Shown piece by piece: positions 18,419 through 28,562 of a stretch of DNA of 64,000 nucleotides (positions are counted from its first letter, which is position 1; each line of letters opens with the position of its first letter). The stretch is taken from assembly GCF_003287275.1 (NCBI RefSeq), contig NZ_QEVW01000005.1, positions 124,001 to 188,000 of the forward strand, read 5' to 3'. The stretch is from Paenibacillus taichungensis. GTDB lineage: Bacteria > Bacillota > Bacilli > Paenibacillales > Paenibacillaceae. Below the pieces are notes generated by a model. That model ran no database searches. It worked only from the letters and a program-made list of their open reading frames with translations, and was not told the DNA's origin. Position numbers and translations under genes: made by a program.

Positions 18419-21400
18419 TTAATCCAGGTCGTTCATATCCGTTTTTGACGTGTTAACCTTACCGTCTATGTCAATAATCGTTCCTTTATCATCCATAGTT
18501 CGGTTCTCTTCTTCCATAGTTTGGTTCTCATCAATAATACGAATCAGTTTGTTCAGTCGGAAGATCAGGGCTGCCGCCTCGGATCTGCTTAGGTGCTGCA
18601 TGGGTCGGAAACTTCCGTCTTCGTACCCGGTAAGCATGTACATTCCAGCAAGCTCTTCAACCTCTTCTTTGGCCCAATCGGACACATCCATCTGATCCGT
18701 AAAGGCACGACGTGAAGTTGTGGGTTCTGGCTTGATTTTGCGAATAACATTCGCAATGATCTTCGATGCCTGTTCCCGTGTTACCAGCGCATATGGAGCA
18801 AACTTACCATTCCCCATGCCATGTACCATACCACGACTTACGGCTGCTTCGATCTCTGGAGCAAACCAATCCTGATCGTTCACATCCCGAAAAGCATGCT
18901 GATATTCAGCAGACGTGTCCACCCCCATTAATCGCACAATAAGTGCTGTGAACTCAGCTCTTGTAATGGGGCGACGGGGTTCGAAGCGGGTTTCACTTAC
19001 ACCTTGAATGATACTTTGCTCTGCCAGCCATATAATCTGATCTTTATTGAATGTTTGACCAATATCAATGAACTTGACCTCTTTCTTGGCTGCTGTTTCC
19101 GCTTTGTCATTTTGCACAGGTTGAGTTGCTCCGGACTGGGCATTCTCCGGTTTGGAGGAAGTTACAGGTAAACCGGCTCCACTTCCGCTTGATGGTGGAT
19201 ACGGCATAGTTACAGCCGTGGCCTGCTGGCTTTCACTTTTTTCCCCAGCTGAATTTTCAGTCCACAATATGACATCATAGCGCTGCCCACCCGTTAATCC
19301 TGTCCAGATGAAGCTTCGATCCTTTCCGCGATAAATCTCCCGCCCACTACTGGAAAGCACGATCGTTTCATTCAAGGATTCCAGCTTCCAACTCAACGCA
19401 ATGCTGCTTGTGCTATGGGTGATCGCTGAAACAGTGAATTTTTCTGATGGCAATGTCTCGAACTCAGGTACATTGACTGTCTCTCCGTCTCCCGCCTCAT
19501 TAAAAGGCACAATAGAAAAGTCGGAATAGCGCTGGGCACTTTTCAATTCAGTTACATGTATCGATGTTTCCATTGTTGTCTCAATCAATTCTTCTTCCTG
19601 ATAGATGCGATAGCCTGCTGCACCAGGAATCATATCCCATACAATATCTGCGCCATACTGAGTACGTTCTTCCACTTGAGGTGGAGAAGGAATTTTTCCA
19701 GGCAGTGTTACTGCTGTTAGATTGAAACCGACCTCACTCTTACCGGAAGCATTAACGGTTTTAATGGTATACACATAATTCACACCTGGCTCAAGCCCCC
19801 GGTCCTCGTAATAAGGCTCGTCAATAGACACTCGGCCGACCTCCGCACCGTCACGTTCAATGATGAATTGCTCGGCCCCCTTGACACGGCTCTTTTCGAA
19901 CTGAAGTTGTATGCTATCCTGTGTCGAACGATATTCCACTTTCTTAGGAGCTTCCGGTTTGGTCAACAGCGTATACTCAAGCTTATGTGATGTATCCCCC
20001 TGGTCGTTCTCGGTATACAGTTCGATGGAGTAGTTCGTTCCACCCTGCAGTTCATTTACGATATATTCTTTTTGTTTACCTCTATACAGCTCGATACCAT
20101 CCATTAGAATCACAAACGTTTCGTTGGAATAAGGAAAATCCCACTCCAGTCTGGCATGATCCGTCTCCGGATATAGATTCATCTCAACAGAATCGACATG
20201 AGGCAGCGTGAAAAATGGAGCAACGATCATCGGACTTCCATTCCCCGCCGTATTAAAAGGAACGATCTGTACTTGATCATATTGAGCTGCGCTGGTAAGT
20301 CCATTAAGAGTAACCTCAGTCAAATCACTCTCTGTAATGGTTATGAATTCATCATCGGCTATCATTACAATGTACCCCTCTGCCCCTTTAACCTTTTTCC
20401 ATTTAATCACTGCCTCCGTTTCTTCAATCACATCTGGATGCAGTGTTTCCGTAATTGTTGCAGGAAGTGTACGCAATTGAACATCAAATCCCGTATCGCT
20501 ATCGCCGGAAGCATTCGAAGTCTTAACCGTATAGGTGTATCTCTCCCCCGGCGTCAGGTCATTGTCGACATAAGAAATACTGTCAGCCGGAATGCGGTCA
20601 ATTTCAAGATCATCTCGCAAAATGATCAACTGTTCCGCGCCTCGTGTGGCGCTGCCACTCAGATCCAGCGTTGCCGATTGATCGGTTACCGCAGCAATAC
20701 TTGCTGTTTGTGGGGATATGGGCTTGGTCAACAAAAGAACCTGAACAGGAGAAGAACGGTGACCATCCTCATTCATAACAGTAAGTTCAAACGTATACGT
20801 TGTGCCATCCATTAAACTGGCGAGATGAGCCGATGGTTCGGACACAGTCTGTACTTCCCCCGTTGTCTGATTGCGTATTTCATATGCGGCGGCTCCCTTT
20901 ACTGCTTCCCACGCCAGATCAAAATAGTGAGTTCCTTTGTTCACTGTAATCCCATCTGAGGATAGTGGCAGCGTTTGAGTTGTTATTCCATAGGTAAGGG
21001 AAGCACCTGTACCACTTGCATTAACCGCCCGGATCTTGTATGTATATTTCGTGCCTGGCGACAAATTCTCATCTACGAATCGGGCTTCACTCGCATCCAT
21101 GCGAGCAATTTCTCCTCCATTGCGTTCAATGATGTATTCGTCTGCACCTTTCACCCCTGTTTTGGTAAAATCCAGACTAAGACTGCTTTCCGACACTTCC
21201 GATGCCTTAATCTCAACTGGTTTCTCTGGCAATGTCAGTATGGATATACCTGTCGCTTCGGATGGGGTCCCTTGTCTGTTCACTGCAACAAGTGTGTAAT
21301 GATGGATCGTTCCATCCTCAAGTCCTGAAATAAGGGTCATCAGCTCTGTTCCACGGTAAATCTCTTTGTTCCCCTGTTGAATTACATACTCCGAGGCACC

Positions 21401-24400
21401 TGCTACCGCGGCCCATGACAAGTTGGCTTTATGAACCCCAGGTTCAACTACGATCTCTGAAGGCGATGCTGGTTTGGATAATCGAATCAAGCTGGCGGAC
21501 TGACCGACTCCAGACATGTTCACGGCCTGTACTTCCACTAAATACTCCATGCCTGGCAACAATTCTTCAGCCGTATAGGCAAGTCCAGAAGTTCGACCTA
21601 CTTCGGTCCCATTGATATTCACAATATAGGATTCAGCTGTATTTACAGATTCCCATTCTACTCCAATACTTGTTTCATCTGTACGTGTCACTTTGAGTCC
21701 TTCAGGTCTGGTTGGCAAAGTAAGCAGCTCACCGCTTGTGGGTGCACCATAACCAGCGGCATTTCCGGCCTCCACTTGATACGTGTAGTGGCGACTGGCT
21801 GATAACTGATGGACTTCAAGCTGGGTATCTGATATCTCATAACTCTGACCCTCAACAACGACCCGGTACTTCGTAGCTCCGGGTACTGCATCCCATCTGA
21901 GTGTTGCTCCTGCTTCAGTCGGCTGTACAAAGTGAAGACCTGAAGGACTCTCGGGAAGCGTCGTTCCAGATACTCGATTGGATTGACCTTGTCCACTTCC
22001 ATTGCCAGCCTGAACATCCACCTGAACCAACGTTCCCGCGGTCAATCCAGTTAGCAGATATTCATGGGTTCCAGCAAGCAGCGTCTCACGCTTTTCCCCA
22101 TTCACAAAGACTTCGTATCGCTCCGCGCCTCTTACAGGATCCCAACTGAGACGCATGCTCGTTGTTGTCGCATTATCTATACTCAGGCTTTCAATGGCCC
22201 CCGGCAATGTCATCAGCTTCTGCAAGCTTGTTACCGGGCCTTCTCCTGTCTCGTTTGTGGCCAGCAATTCATAGCTATACTCTGTTCCACTATCCAGACC
22301 TGCGTCCACATACTGCGTTTCCAATCCTTCGTAGATTCCTTCCCCACTGCGTGAAAGGCTGTAATACGTAGCTGAAGTTACCGTCTGCCATCCCAGAGAG
22401 ATCTCTTGCTCCCGAATCTGCACTGCTGCAAATTCACCGGGTGCTGCAGGCAATGTCAGGAATCCCGCCCTGCTGCTTTCTCCTGCACCACTCTCATTCA
22501 GAGCTGTGACCGAAATCGTATGAATGCTCCCCGGGACCAAATTGGTAATGTACGGGAGATTGGAAGAATCGGAGATCGTCTGGTCAAAAACAATTCTTCC
22601 ATCCGAAGTTGCAGCTGATATACGGTACGCAGTAGCTCCTTGAACCGAATCGAAATGCACTTCTGCCAGCTCAGGCTGGAAATCAACTTTTCGAATTTGT
22701 AATGATCCCGGAGCCGCAGGAATTGTCAGTGCACGGACTGTAACTGCATCACTTATACCCGTATTGTTTCGAACTCTCACTTCATAATCATAGGCTTGCC
22801 CACCACTCAGGGAATGATCAACGAGCGTATGTTTAGGATAATCCAGCGTCCAAGACTGGCCTGTCGTATGGTTTATAATTTCATACTGATACCCGTTGGT
22901 GTACCATTCTCCGGTGGGCAAATCCCACGTAAGTTCTGCCGAAGTTTCACTGATCTGTATAACGCTCGCATTTCCCGGCTGTTGTGGCTTGCGCTGGATC
23001 TGATAAGGTGCTGATACGGTCTCATATGTATTCCCTGCCACATCCATTGTTTTGGCATGAATATACCAAATGCCTTCGGATTCAATTGAAATTACAGGCT
23101 CATTCGAGCGAGCTTCATTCCAATTGTCTGGCGATACGGTACTGTTGCTTACACTGTACAATCGTGAAATTTCATCTATACCCGAATCAGAATCTTCATA
23201 TTGAATGGTAGCAGATAGATTAGTGTCACTCCAACCCTGTCCATCCGGTGTAAATGTAATCGTTGGAGCGACCTGATCGACATAAGCCGTACGACTGATC
23301 TCCTTGCTAACGTTTCCAACAGCGTCTCTCGCTCTGGCTCGAATTACGTTGGGACCGTTTGAACTCACTGTGCCGGAGTTTCCTGCAATATACGGGGCGC
23401 CATTCAAACTATATTCATACGAAATGGCATGTTCATCTACGCTGCCAGCAACCGTAAATTGTACAGCTTCCTTGCTCCAGCCGGACTGACTTAATGTAAT
23501 AACCGGCTCTGTTGGAGCGGTCTTGTCCAGTCGAATTAGTGCTTTCGCTATAGTGCTTACATTTCCTACCTTATCAAGTGAGCGTGCGTATACTGTAGTT
23601 TGACCTTCTTCGGTAACCTTTACTTCTCCGGTGTAATCGATCCAGGGGCCTTGTTCGTTAAGGCGATATTGGCTTTTGGCAAGTCCACTGCCTGTATCTT
23701 CACCACTGGTTATTTCAAAGGACACATCCTGATTCGTCCATTCATCATCACTAAGTATAATCTTGGGCTCATCAGGCCCTGTCTTATCGATCCGGGCAGT
23801 GGCTGAAGTTGAAGCACTGACATTAAAGGCCCGATCCACACTTCGCGCCTGAATCTCGGTGTTTCCTTCCGTATTAATGGTGAATGGCTCTCGATAATCG
23901 ACCCAAGTCCCTTCCCCTCCAAGCCTATACTGCGTAACACCCACCCCACTTGCTTCATCGGTACCTGCCGTTAACGTCACGGTTACTGCAGAGTGGGTCC
24001 ATTCCGGAGGATTTAACGAGATGACGGGAGGCGTCGGAGCTGTACGGTCCACTCGCGCTGTAACAGAAGCCTCCTGTCCTGTATTGCCAAATGCATCTAT
24101 ACTGCGTGCAATAATGAGTGTGTTTCCTTCAGAAGCAACCGTGATGGGAGCAGTGTATTCCTTCCATTCTCCTCCAATCCCCAGCTTGTACTCAGTCTTT
24201 TGTACACCACTTAAGGCATCCGAGCCTGCTGTAATCGTAACCAGAACATCTTCCTTGGTCCAAGAAGAAGGATTTACTGCTATCGAGGGGGCAGTGGGAC
24301 CGGTTGTGTCCTTTGTGATCTGACCTGCAGAGGTAAATGCAGTCTGTATGCCTTCTCCATTCAGTGCTGCTACATATACGTTATATAATCCGTCAGCAAG

Positions 24401-25975
24401 TCCAGTTAACGCAAGTTCAGTACGAGTTGATGAAGTTGTACCCGATGCAAGCACTTGTCCGACGGAGTTACGTATTTCCGTTCTGTAATTCGTTCCAGCA
24501 GGATTGCCATTGTTGTTCCAACTAGCCGTAACGAAGTTTCCTGATTGGCTTACAGCTGCATCGCTTGGTGCATTTGCTAGTGTAAATTTGCTAGCTGGAC
24601 TTGAATATCCCGTATACGAATCGACTGTATTTTTGGCGCGCACAGCAAAAGAATATTGAGTATTCGGTGTAAGTCCGGTCACTTGCCGACTATTTGTTGT
24701 ACCCGTATCGAAGCTCTGATTCGTCGTTACATTTTTCAATTCATACCTCACAGAAGCATCATTTGCCTTCTTGTCCCAGTTCACGGTCAGATTATTATTG
24801 TTAACCGATGTAAATGTCGGTGTTCCCGGAACAACGAAACTTTTCACCGTGAAATTGACCGTGCCTGCTGAGGAGACTCCGCCCTTGTCATCCATAACCC
24901 ACACCTGCAACGTATGTGCGCCATCTGCGAGCGTATCCGGCAATGTGTAATTCGTATTAAATGACTGATTGGAGCCTGTAGCCGTCATCTGTGTCAGAAT
25001 GTTTTCACTGCCTCCGTCGATCGACCATTTGACAGTCAGAAGATCTCCCACATCCGTATCCCGGGTTGTACCGGAAATTTGAAGCTGTTCCCCTTTGTAA
25101 TAGGTTTGACCCGAAGAAGGGGCCGATAGTGCAAATGAAGGCGGTGCATTTTTGGGACCAATCCCCACAATCGTCGAAAATTTGCGTGAAGTTTGGTTCG
25201 CGGTTGCTTTGCCGTTCCACCAGAACTGCGCAGCGGTATCCGTTGCGGTAACAGTCTGCCCTGGCGTAAAAGAAGATGGAGAGGAACCACCTGTTAGCTG
25301 CGCATTGTCCGGGCTATTGTACTGTCCCATGTAAATGCGATCCGCGTCCACGACGTTATACGTGTTAGCATAAAAAGCGGTTACCTGAACACCGCCACTG
25401 TAATTGCGCCATCCGTTCTCAATCACTTCAAACGGAGAAGCATCGTTGCCATTCACCATCGTATCCCAATAGAACGTACCTCCCAGATTCAGCGTAGAGC
25501 CGCTGCGGTTAATAGCCTCCAATTCCACCTTCATATAACCGCCCTGAGATGTAGCATTAACGATAGATACACGCAAAATATACTCTACATTGTCTTTCTG
25601 CCTGGACATTTCGATTACATTGTTATTGATCCGATAATAGTTAAGGGGCAACGACTTAAAATTAATGGGTGTTCCGTTATGATCAATAATGGTGGATACA
25701 TTCCCTGTATCGCCACCGTAGAATACGTTTGTATTTGGAAGCAGCACAATTCTATATTTGCCATCACTATTCATTTCCACTTTTACCTTGGAGGATTGAA
25801 CAGCCTTCATGCTGGAAGTATCGGATACAATACTGATGGTTTCCACAGCTTCAGCCATAATGGCCGTTGAGCCCCATTCGACCAGCAAGGCTTGGGGTGA
25901 CAGCAGGGCAAATGCCAGTACCACTTTGGTAAGCTGCTCGGCCTGTTTTTTAATACGCTTCTCAGATTTCTTCAA
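18419..25975 (-). CDS. Giant SLH-anchored surface protein with Fn3/Ig-like repeats
   Basis: About 2,518-aa exported cell-surface protein. A basic, hydrophobic N-terminus (LTKVVLAFALLSPQALLVEWG) serves as signal peptide. An unrecognised all-beta domain follows (to ~residue 300). Then come two Fn3-like modules, five Ig-like repeats with the pattern W..D.V..TI..G.D..SG and ARSID..GN, and about fifteen further Fn3 modules joined by short LPxxP linkers. At the C-terminus three SLH motifs (FIDIGQTFNKDQIIWLAEQ, FRDVNDQDWF, FTDQMDVSDWAKEEVEE) anchor it to the secondary cell-wall polymer. No catalytic domain is recognised, so an adhesive or scaffold role is inferred. The start is TTG at 25975 after AAAAGGAGA; an in-frame ATG at 26068 lies in the leader with no ribosome site. 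A promoter and attenuator hairpin precede it. Confidence 0.88.
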   Translation of the reverse strand: MKKSEKRIKKQAEQLTKVVLAFALLSPQALLVEWGSTAIMAEAVETISIVSDTSSMKAVQSSKVKVEMNSDGKYRIVLLPNTNVFYGGDTGNVSTIIDHNGTPINFKSLPLNYYRINNNVIEMSRQKDNVEYILRVSIVNATSQGGYMKVELEAINRSGSTLNLGGTFYWDTMVNGNDASPFEVIENGWRNYSGGVQVTAFYANTYNVVDADRIYMGQYNSPDNAQLTGGSSPSSFTPGQTVTATDTAAQFWWNGKATANQTSRKFSTIVGIGPKNAPPSFALSAPSSGQTYYKGEQLQISGTTRDTDVGDLLTVKWSIDGGSENILTQMTATGSNQSFNTNYTLPDTLADGAHTLQVWVMDDKGGVSSAGTVNFTVKSFVVPGTPTFTSVNNNNLTVNWDKKANDASVRYELKNVTTNQSFDTGTTNSRQVTGLTPNTQYSFAVRAKNTVDSYTGYSSPASKFTLANAPSDAAVSQSGNFVTASWNNNGNPAGTNYRTEIRNSVGQVLASGTTSSTRTELALTGLADGLYNVYVAALNGEGIQTAFTSAGQITKDTTGPTAPSIAVNPSSWTKEDVLVTITAGSDALSGVQKTEYKLGIGGEWKEYTAPITVASEGNTLIIARSIDAFGNTGQEASVTARVDRTAPTPPVISLNPPEWTHSAVTVTLTAGTDEASGVGVTQYRLGGEGTWVDYREPFTINTEGNTEIQARSVDRAFNVSASTSATARIDKTGPDEPKIILSDDEWTNQDVSFEITSGEDTGSGLAKSQYRLNEQGPWIDYTGEVKVTEEGQTTVYARSLDKVGNVSTIAKALIRLDKTAPTEPVITLSQSGWSKEAVQFTVAGSVDEHAISYEYSLNGAPYIAGNSGTVSSNGPNVIRARARDAVGNVSKEISRTAYVDQVAPTITFTPDGQGWSDTNLSATIQYEDSDSGIDEISRLYSVSNSTVSPDNWNEARSNEPVISIESEGIWYIHAKTMDVAGNTYETVSAPYQIQRKPQQPGNASVIQISETSAELTWDLPTGEWYTNGYQYEIINHTTGQSWTLDYPKHTLVDHSLSGGQAYDYEVRVRNNTGISDAVTVRALTIPAAPGSLQIRKVDFQPELAEVHFDSVQGATAYRISAATSDGRIVFDQTISDSSNLPYITNLVPGSIHTISVTALNESGAGESSRAGFLTLPAAPGEFAAVQIREQEISLGWQTVTSATYYSLSRSGEGIYEGLETQYVDAGLDSGTEYSYELLATNETGEGPVTSLQKLMTLPGAIESLSIDNATTTSMRLSWDPVRGAERYEVFVNGEKRETLLAGTHEYLLTGLTAGTLVQVDVQAGNGSGQGQSNRVSGTTLPESPSGLHFVQPTEAGATLRWDAVPGATKYRVVVEGQSYEISDTQLEVHQLSASRHYTYQVEAGNAAGYGAPTSGELLTLPTRPEGLKVTRTDETSIGVEWESVNTAESYIVNINGTEVGRTSGLAYTAEELLPGMEYLVEVQAVNMSGVGQSASLIRLSKPASPSEIVVEPGVHKANLSWAAVAGASEYVIQQGNKEIYRGTELMTLISGLEDGTIHHYTLVAVNRQGTPSEATGISILTLPEKPVEIKASEVSESSLSLDFTKTGVKGADEYIIERNGGEIARMDASEARFVDENLSPGTKYTYKIRAVNASGTGASLTYGITTQTLPLSSDGITVNKGTHYFDLAWEAVKGAAAYEIRNQTTGEVQTVSEPSAHLASLMDGTTYTFELTVMNEDGHRSSPVQVLLLTKPISPQTASIAAVTDQSATLDLSGSATRGAEQLIILRDDLEIDRIPADSISYVDNDLTPGERYTYTVKTSNASGDSDTGFDVQLRTLPATITETLHPDVIEETEAVIKWKKVKGAEGYIVMIADDEFITITESDLTEVTLNGLTSAAQYDQVQIVPFNTAGNGSPMIVAPFFTLPHVDSVEMNLYPETDHARLEWDFPYSNETFVILMDGIELYRGKQKEYIVNELQGGTNYSIELYTENDQGDTSHKLEYTLLTKPEAPKKVEYRSTQDSIQLQFEKSRVKGAEQFIIERDGAEVGRVSIDEPYYEDRGLEPGVNYVYTIKTVNASGKSEVGFNLTAVTLPGKIPSPPQVEERTQYGADIVWDMIPGAAGYRIYQEEELIETTMETSIHVTELKSAQRYSDFSIVPFNEAGDGETVNVPEFETLPSEKFTVSAITHSTSSIALSWKLESLNETIVLSSSGREIYRGKDRSFIWTGLTGGQRYDVILWTENSAGEKSESQQATAVTMPYPPSSGSGAGLPVTSSKPENAQSGATQPVQNDKAETAAKKEVKFIDIGQTFNKDQIIWLAEQSIIQGVSETRFEPRRPITRAEFTALIVRLMGVDTSAEYQHAFRDVNDQDWFAPEIEAAVSRGMVHGMGNGKFAPYALVTREQASKIIANVIRKIKPEPTTSRRAFTDQMDVSDWAKEEVEELAGMYMLTGYEDGSFRPMQHLSRSEAAALIFRLNKLIRIIDENQTMEEENRTMDDKGTIIDIDGKVNTSKTDMNDLD

Positions 25976-26001
25976 CGTCTGCTCTCCTTTTCTACACACC
26001 A

Positions 26002-26049
26002 AAAAAAAGAAGCACCCCAACAAAGGAACAAAGTCCTCTGTTGGGGTGC
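26002..26049 (-). terminator. Leader attenuator hairpin before the giant surface gene
   Basis: GCACCCCAAC (26012-26021) pairs perfectly with GTTGGGGTGC (26040-26049), with an inner AGGA/TCCT stem. On the minus strand it is followed by TTCTTTTTTTT. It lies between the promoter and the TTG start, so it should stop most transcripts before the gene unless antiterminated. Confidence 0.75.
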
Positions 26050-26077
26050 CTCCCCTAACAAGTGTCATTTTTTCTTG

Positions 26078-26106
26078 ATTATAACGATTCGAATAACGAA
26101 AGTAAA
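26078..26106 (-). promoter_or_regulatory. Sigma-A-type promoter for the giant surface gene
   Basis: On the minus strand TTTACT (26101-26106), a 17-bp spacer, then TATAAT (26078-26083). Transcription should begin near 26071, giving a ~95-nt leader that contains the attenuator. Confidence 0.75.
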
Positions 26107-26147
26107 TACTTAAAAATGCTGAATATTGTCAATTTACGAATGATTGA

Positions 26148-26804
26148 TTATAACGAATGGCTGAGAAACCACTTGTACAATTCCGGGTTGTCATAAGTTT
26201 CCGTCCAAGCATCGTGATCGCCTTCAGGGTATATCGTCAGCTTCACATCCGCGTTCAACGCTTCAAGCGCATGAACAATCTTTTCGGATTCCGTTACATA
26301 AACGACGTCATCCTTGGCCCCATGGAACGCCCAGATCGGTATATTACGCAGTTCTTCCGCTTTGGAAGGATCCGCTCCCCCACATACAGGAGCCAATGCA
26401 GCAAATGTATTGGAATTAAACAGTGGCAGATCCCAAGTACCATACCCGCCCATACTCAGACCTGTAAGATACACCCGTTTCGGGTCAGCAGCTTCGTTCT
26501 CCAAAACATGTTCCAGAAGGGCCATGATAGCTTCGCGATGCATACCCCAAAATTCGTCCACTGGACATTGCGGTGAAATCACGATAAACGGGAAACTTTT
26601 GTCCTGATCGGCAATAAGCGGAACCCCGTGTGCTTTAAGCATTTCCAGATCATTACCGCGTTCCCCAGCACCATGAAGAAACAATATGACAGGCCATTTC
26701 TGGTCTGCAGCAAGTGGTTCCTCCTTCTCAGGAATGTGCAGCAAATAGTTCAAAGTGACGGTTTTGGTGATTTCCTTTACCAGTCGATGCCCGGTTTGGG
26801 ACAT
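26148..26804 (-). CDS. Alpha/beta-hydrolase, predicted esterase/peptidase (COG4099-like)
   Basis: Cytoplasmic serine hydrolase of 218 aa without a signal peptide. The catalytic triad is visible as Ser117 in GLSMGGYG, Asp165 or 166 in HGAKDDVV and His197 in PEGDHDAW; FLHGAGERG forms the oxyanion region. Such stand-alone dienelactone-hydrolase-like proteins are annotated as phospholipase/carboxylesterase or prolyl-oligopeptidase-family enzymes, and the substrate cannot be told from sequence. It begins 9 bp after the epimerase gene and is almost certainly cotranscribed with it. Confidence 0.85.
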   Translation of the reverse strand: MSQTGHRLVKEITKTVTLNYLLHIPEKEEPLAADQKWPVILFLHGAGERGNDLEMLKAHGVPLIADQDKSFPFIVISPQCPVDEFWGMHREAIMALLEHVLENEAADPKRVYLTGLSMGGYGTWDLPLFNSNTFAALAPVCGGADPSKAEELRNIPIWAFHGAKDDVVYVTESEKIVHALEALNADVKLTIYPEGDHDAWTETYDNPELYKWFLSHSL

Positions 26805-26813
26805 ATGCTCGCC

Positions 26814-27836
26814 TCACTTCTCATCTCTGATTTTCAACAACGCCTCGTCCAATACTCCGAACACCTTGTCACACCATGCATCAAATTCAGGATCTTCGGT
26901 CTGCAATTCAGGATGTGCAAGAATATATTCTATCGTACTCCGGATTCCTTGATCGGCCCGAATCGTTGCCACAAATTCCGGAACAAGCCTTTTTAATTTA
27001 CTGTTATCAAATACAACCGTATTCGCCTTGTCTCCCAGCAGACCGCCTCGAAGATCCTGATCACTGCATGCAGCCAAAAATTCGGAAGATACATGAACCG
27101 CATGAAGTTTGACACCAAGTACTCCTGCGATAATTTCATAGATCTGATTCCAGGTTACTGACTCGTCCGAGGTAATATGTACCGATTCACCAATGGCGTG
27201 AATGTTGCCCATAAGGCCAATAAATCCTTTGGCAAAATCACGGTTATGCGTTATGGTCCAGAGCGATGTGCCATCTCCATGAATGAGGACAGGTTTGTTT
27301 TCACGTATGCGCTTGAGGACCTGCCAGCTTCCCTCTGCCCCGTGTACACCGAGAGGCACAGAACGTTCACTATACGTATGGCTTGGACGCACAATGGTCA
27401 CTGGAAATCCTTCTTCACGATACAGTTTCATCAAATAATCTTCACATGCAATTTTGTTGCGCGAATATTCCCAATACGGATTGGATAATGGCGTACCTTC
27501 TGTGATCCGATAATCAGCAAGCGGTGTCTGGTAGGCAGATGCCGAACTGATAAATATAAACTGCTTCGTTTTATCCTTAAACAAACGGTAATCTCTCTCC
27601 AGCTGAGAAGGTACAAATGCGATAAAGTCTGCGACAACATCGAACTCCAGGTCGGCAATCAGCTCTGCAACCCGTGCTTCATCGTTAATATCGGCTTGCA
27701 GCACTTTGATTTGAGCAGGCAAATTATCATTTTGATTTCCCCGGTTGATCAAATAAAGCTCACAGCCTTGCTTCGCAAGCTGATCGGTAATTGCTGTACT
27801 GATGGTACCTGTTCCTCCAATAAATAGCGCTTTCAT
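26814..27836 (-). CDS. NAD-dependent epimerase/dehydratase (extended SDR)
   Basis: Extended short-chain dehydrogenase with an N-terminal Rossmann motif MKALFIGGTGTIS and catalytic Tyr/Lys in YSRNK. FISSASAY supplies the active-site Ser. Members epimerise, dehydrate or reduce nucleotide sugars or related substrates; the specific one is unknown. The ATG at 27836 follows GGAGGTGG, which rules out the longer upstream frame. 340 aa. It is the first gene of a two-gene unit with the downstream hydrolase. Confidence 0.85.
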   Translation of the reverse strand: MKALFIGGTGTISTAITDQLAKQGCELYLINRGNQNDNLPAQIKVLQADINDEARVAELIADLEFDVVADFIAFVPSQLERDYRLFKDKTKQFIFISSASAYQTPLADYRITEGTPLSNPYWEYSRNKIACEDYLMKLYREEGFPVTIVRPSHTYSERSVPLGVHGAEGSWQVLKRIRENKPVLIHGDGTSLWTITHNRDFAKGFIGLMGNIHAIGESVHITSDESVTWNQIYEIIAGVLGVKLHAVHVSSEFLAACSDQDLRGGLLGDKANTVVFDNSKLKRLVPEFVATIRADQGIRSTIEYILAHPELQTEDPEFDAWCDKVFGVLDEALLKIRDEK

Positions 27837-27893
27837 ATTTGGCCACCTCCAGATGAAATTGATCACTAGTCCATGATATCATGCACACAAAAG

Positions 27894-27928
27894 AGGAGCA
27901 AAGATTCAAATGAAGAATCTTTGCTCCT
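27894..27928 (-). terminator. Terminator after the cupredoxin gene
   Basis: AGGAGCAAAGATTC and GAATCTTTGCTCCT form a perfect 14-bp stem with a 7-nt loop. On the minus strand it is followed by CTTTTG. Confidence 0.75.
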
Positions 27929-27933
27929 GTCCA

Positions 27934-28359
27934 CTATATGACCTTAATTGTTCCGTAGATCATGTACATACCGCAGTGAATTTCATATTCACCAGGTTGG
28001 ACATCCTTGTCTACAGTGTAGTAGTTGTTTCCTTTTTGCATGTAAAGATCCATGCCCAGCTTGTCAGCCGCTACCGATTTAACATGCGTAACCTTACGAG
28101 TAAGGATAAAGTTAATTTTGGTTGGAACCCCGGCTTTAACTTCAATAACATTAGGTTCAAAGCCGTCGTTACTTACATTAACATCAACAACTTCATATCC
28201 CTTCAAGTCCTCCGGAGTCTCGGCTTTGGCCGTCACGGCACTTCCTGAGCCTGGGGACATGTCCTTGCCCATAAAATACACCATAAAAGATCCAAGCAGC
28301 ACAACTACAGTAATTCCCAGCGTAAGCCAAGGCCAGGTTTTGCTAATCCAGCTTTTCAT
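27934..28359 (-). CDS. Membrane-anchored cupredoxin-domain protein
   Basis: A 141-aa protein with one N-terminal membrane segment (residues ~8-30) and an exported cupredoxin-like beta-sandwich. His92 (KVTHVKS) and the C-terminal cluster HCGMYM (His128, Cys129, Met131, Met133) match the CGMxM copper-site pattern of Cupredoxin_1 domains found near copper and iron transporters. It probably binds copper at the outer face of the membrane; electron transfer or copper buffering are both possible. GGAGCG precedes the ATG. It is monocistronic, with its own terminator. Confidence 0.8.
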   Translation of the reverse strand: MKSWISKTWPWLTLGITVVVLLGSFMVYFMGKDMSPGSGSAVTAKAETPEDLKGYEVVDVNVSNDGFEPNVIEVKAGVPTKINFILTRKVTHVKSVAADKLGMDLYMQKGNNYYTVDKDVQPGEYEIHCGMYMIYGTIKVI

Positions 28360-28491
28360 CTCAACGCTCCTCTGTCTATGTTCCCATTCTATCGATACTC
28401 TTCTTCAGCATACCCCATCCGGTTGAAATTGAAAATGACTCGAATGGGCCATATCAACGGTATGTTACTTAGCCAAATAAATATATTCATC

Positions 28492-28521
28492 AAAAAAGAG
28501 CCTGAATCACTCAGACTCTTT
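28492..28521 (-). terminator. Terminator after the EamA transporter
   Basis: AAAGAG-CTGA pairs with TCAG-CTCTTT, each interrupted by one mismatched base. On the minus strand a TTTTTT run follows. Confidence 0.7.
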
Positions 28522-28562
28522 CAGCTATAGCTATTGTCAATATCGTTCTATCTATTCACCAA

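Noticed and set aside
18900..25000. CRISPR-like or DNA-level tandem repeats in the giant gene
   Set aside because: Repetition is at the protein-domain level (Fn3/Ig) with diverged DNA; there are no identical repeats with regular spacers.
25976..26068. N-terminal extension of the giant protein from the ATG at 26068
   Set aside because: It has no ribosome site, would translate through the attenuator hairpin (residues such as CFFFLVC) and would precede the real signal peptide. Kept only as a possible leader-translation idea.
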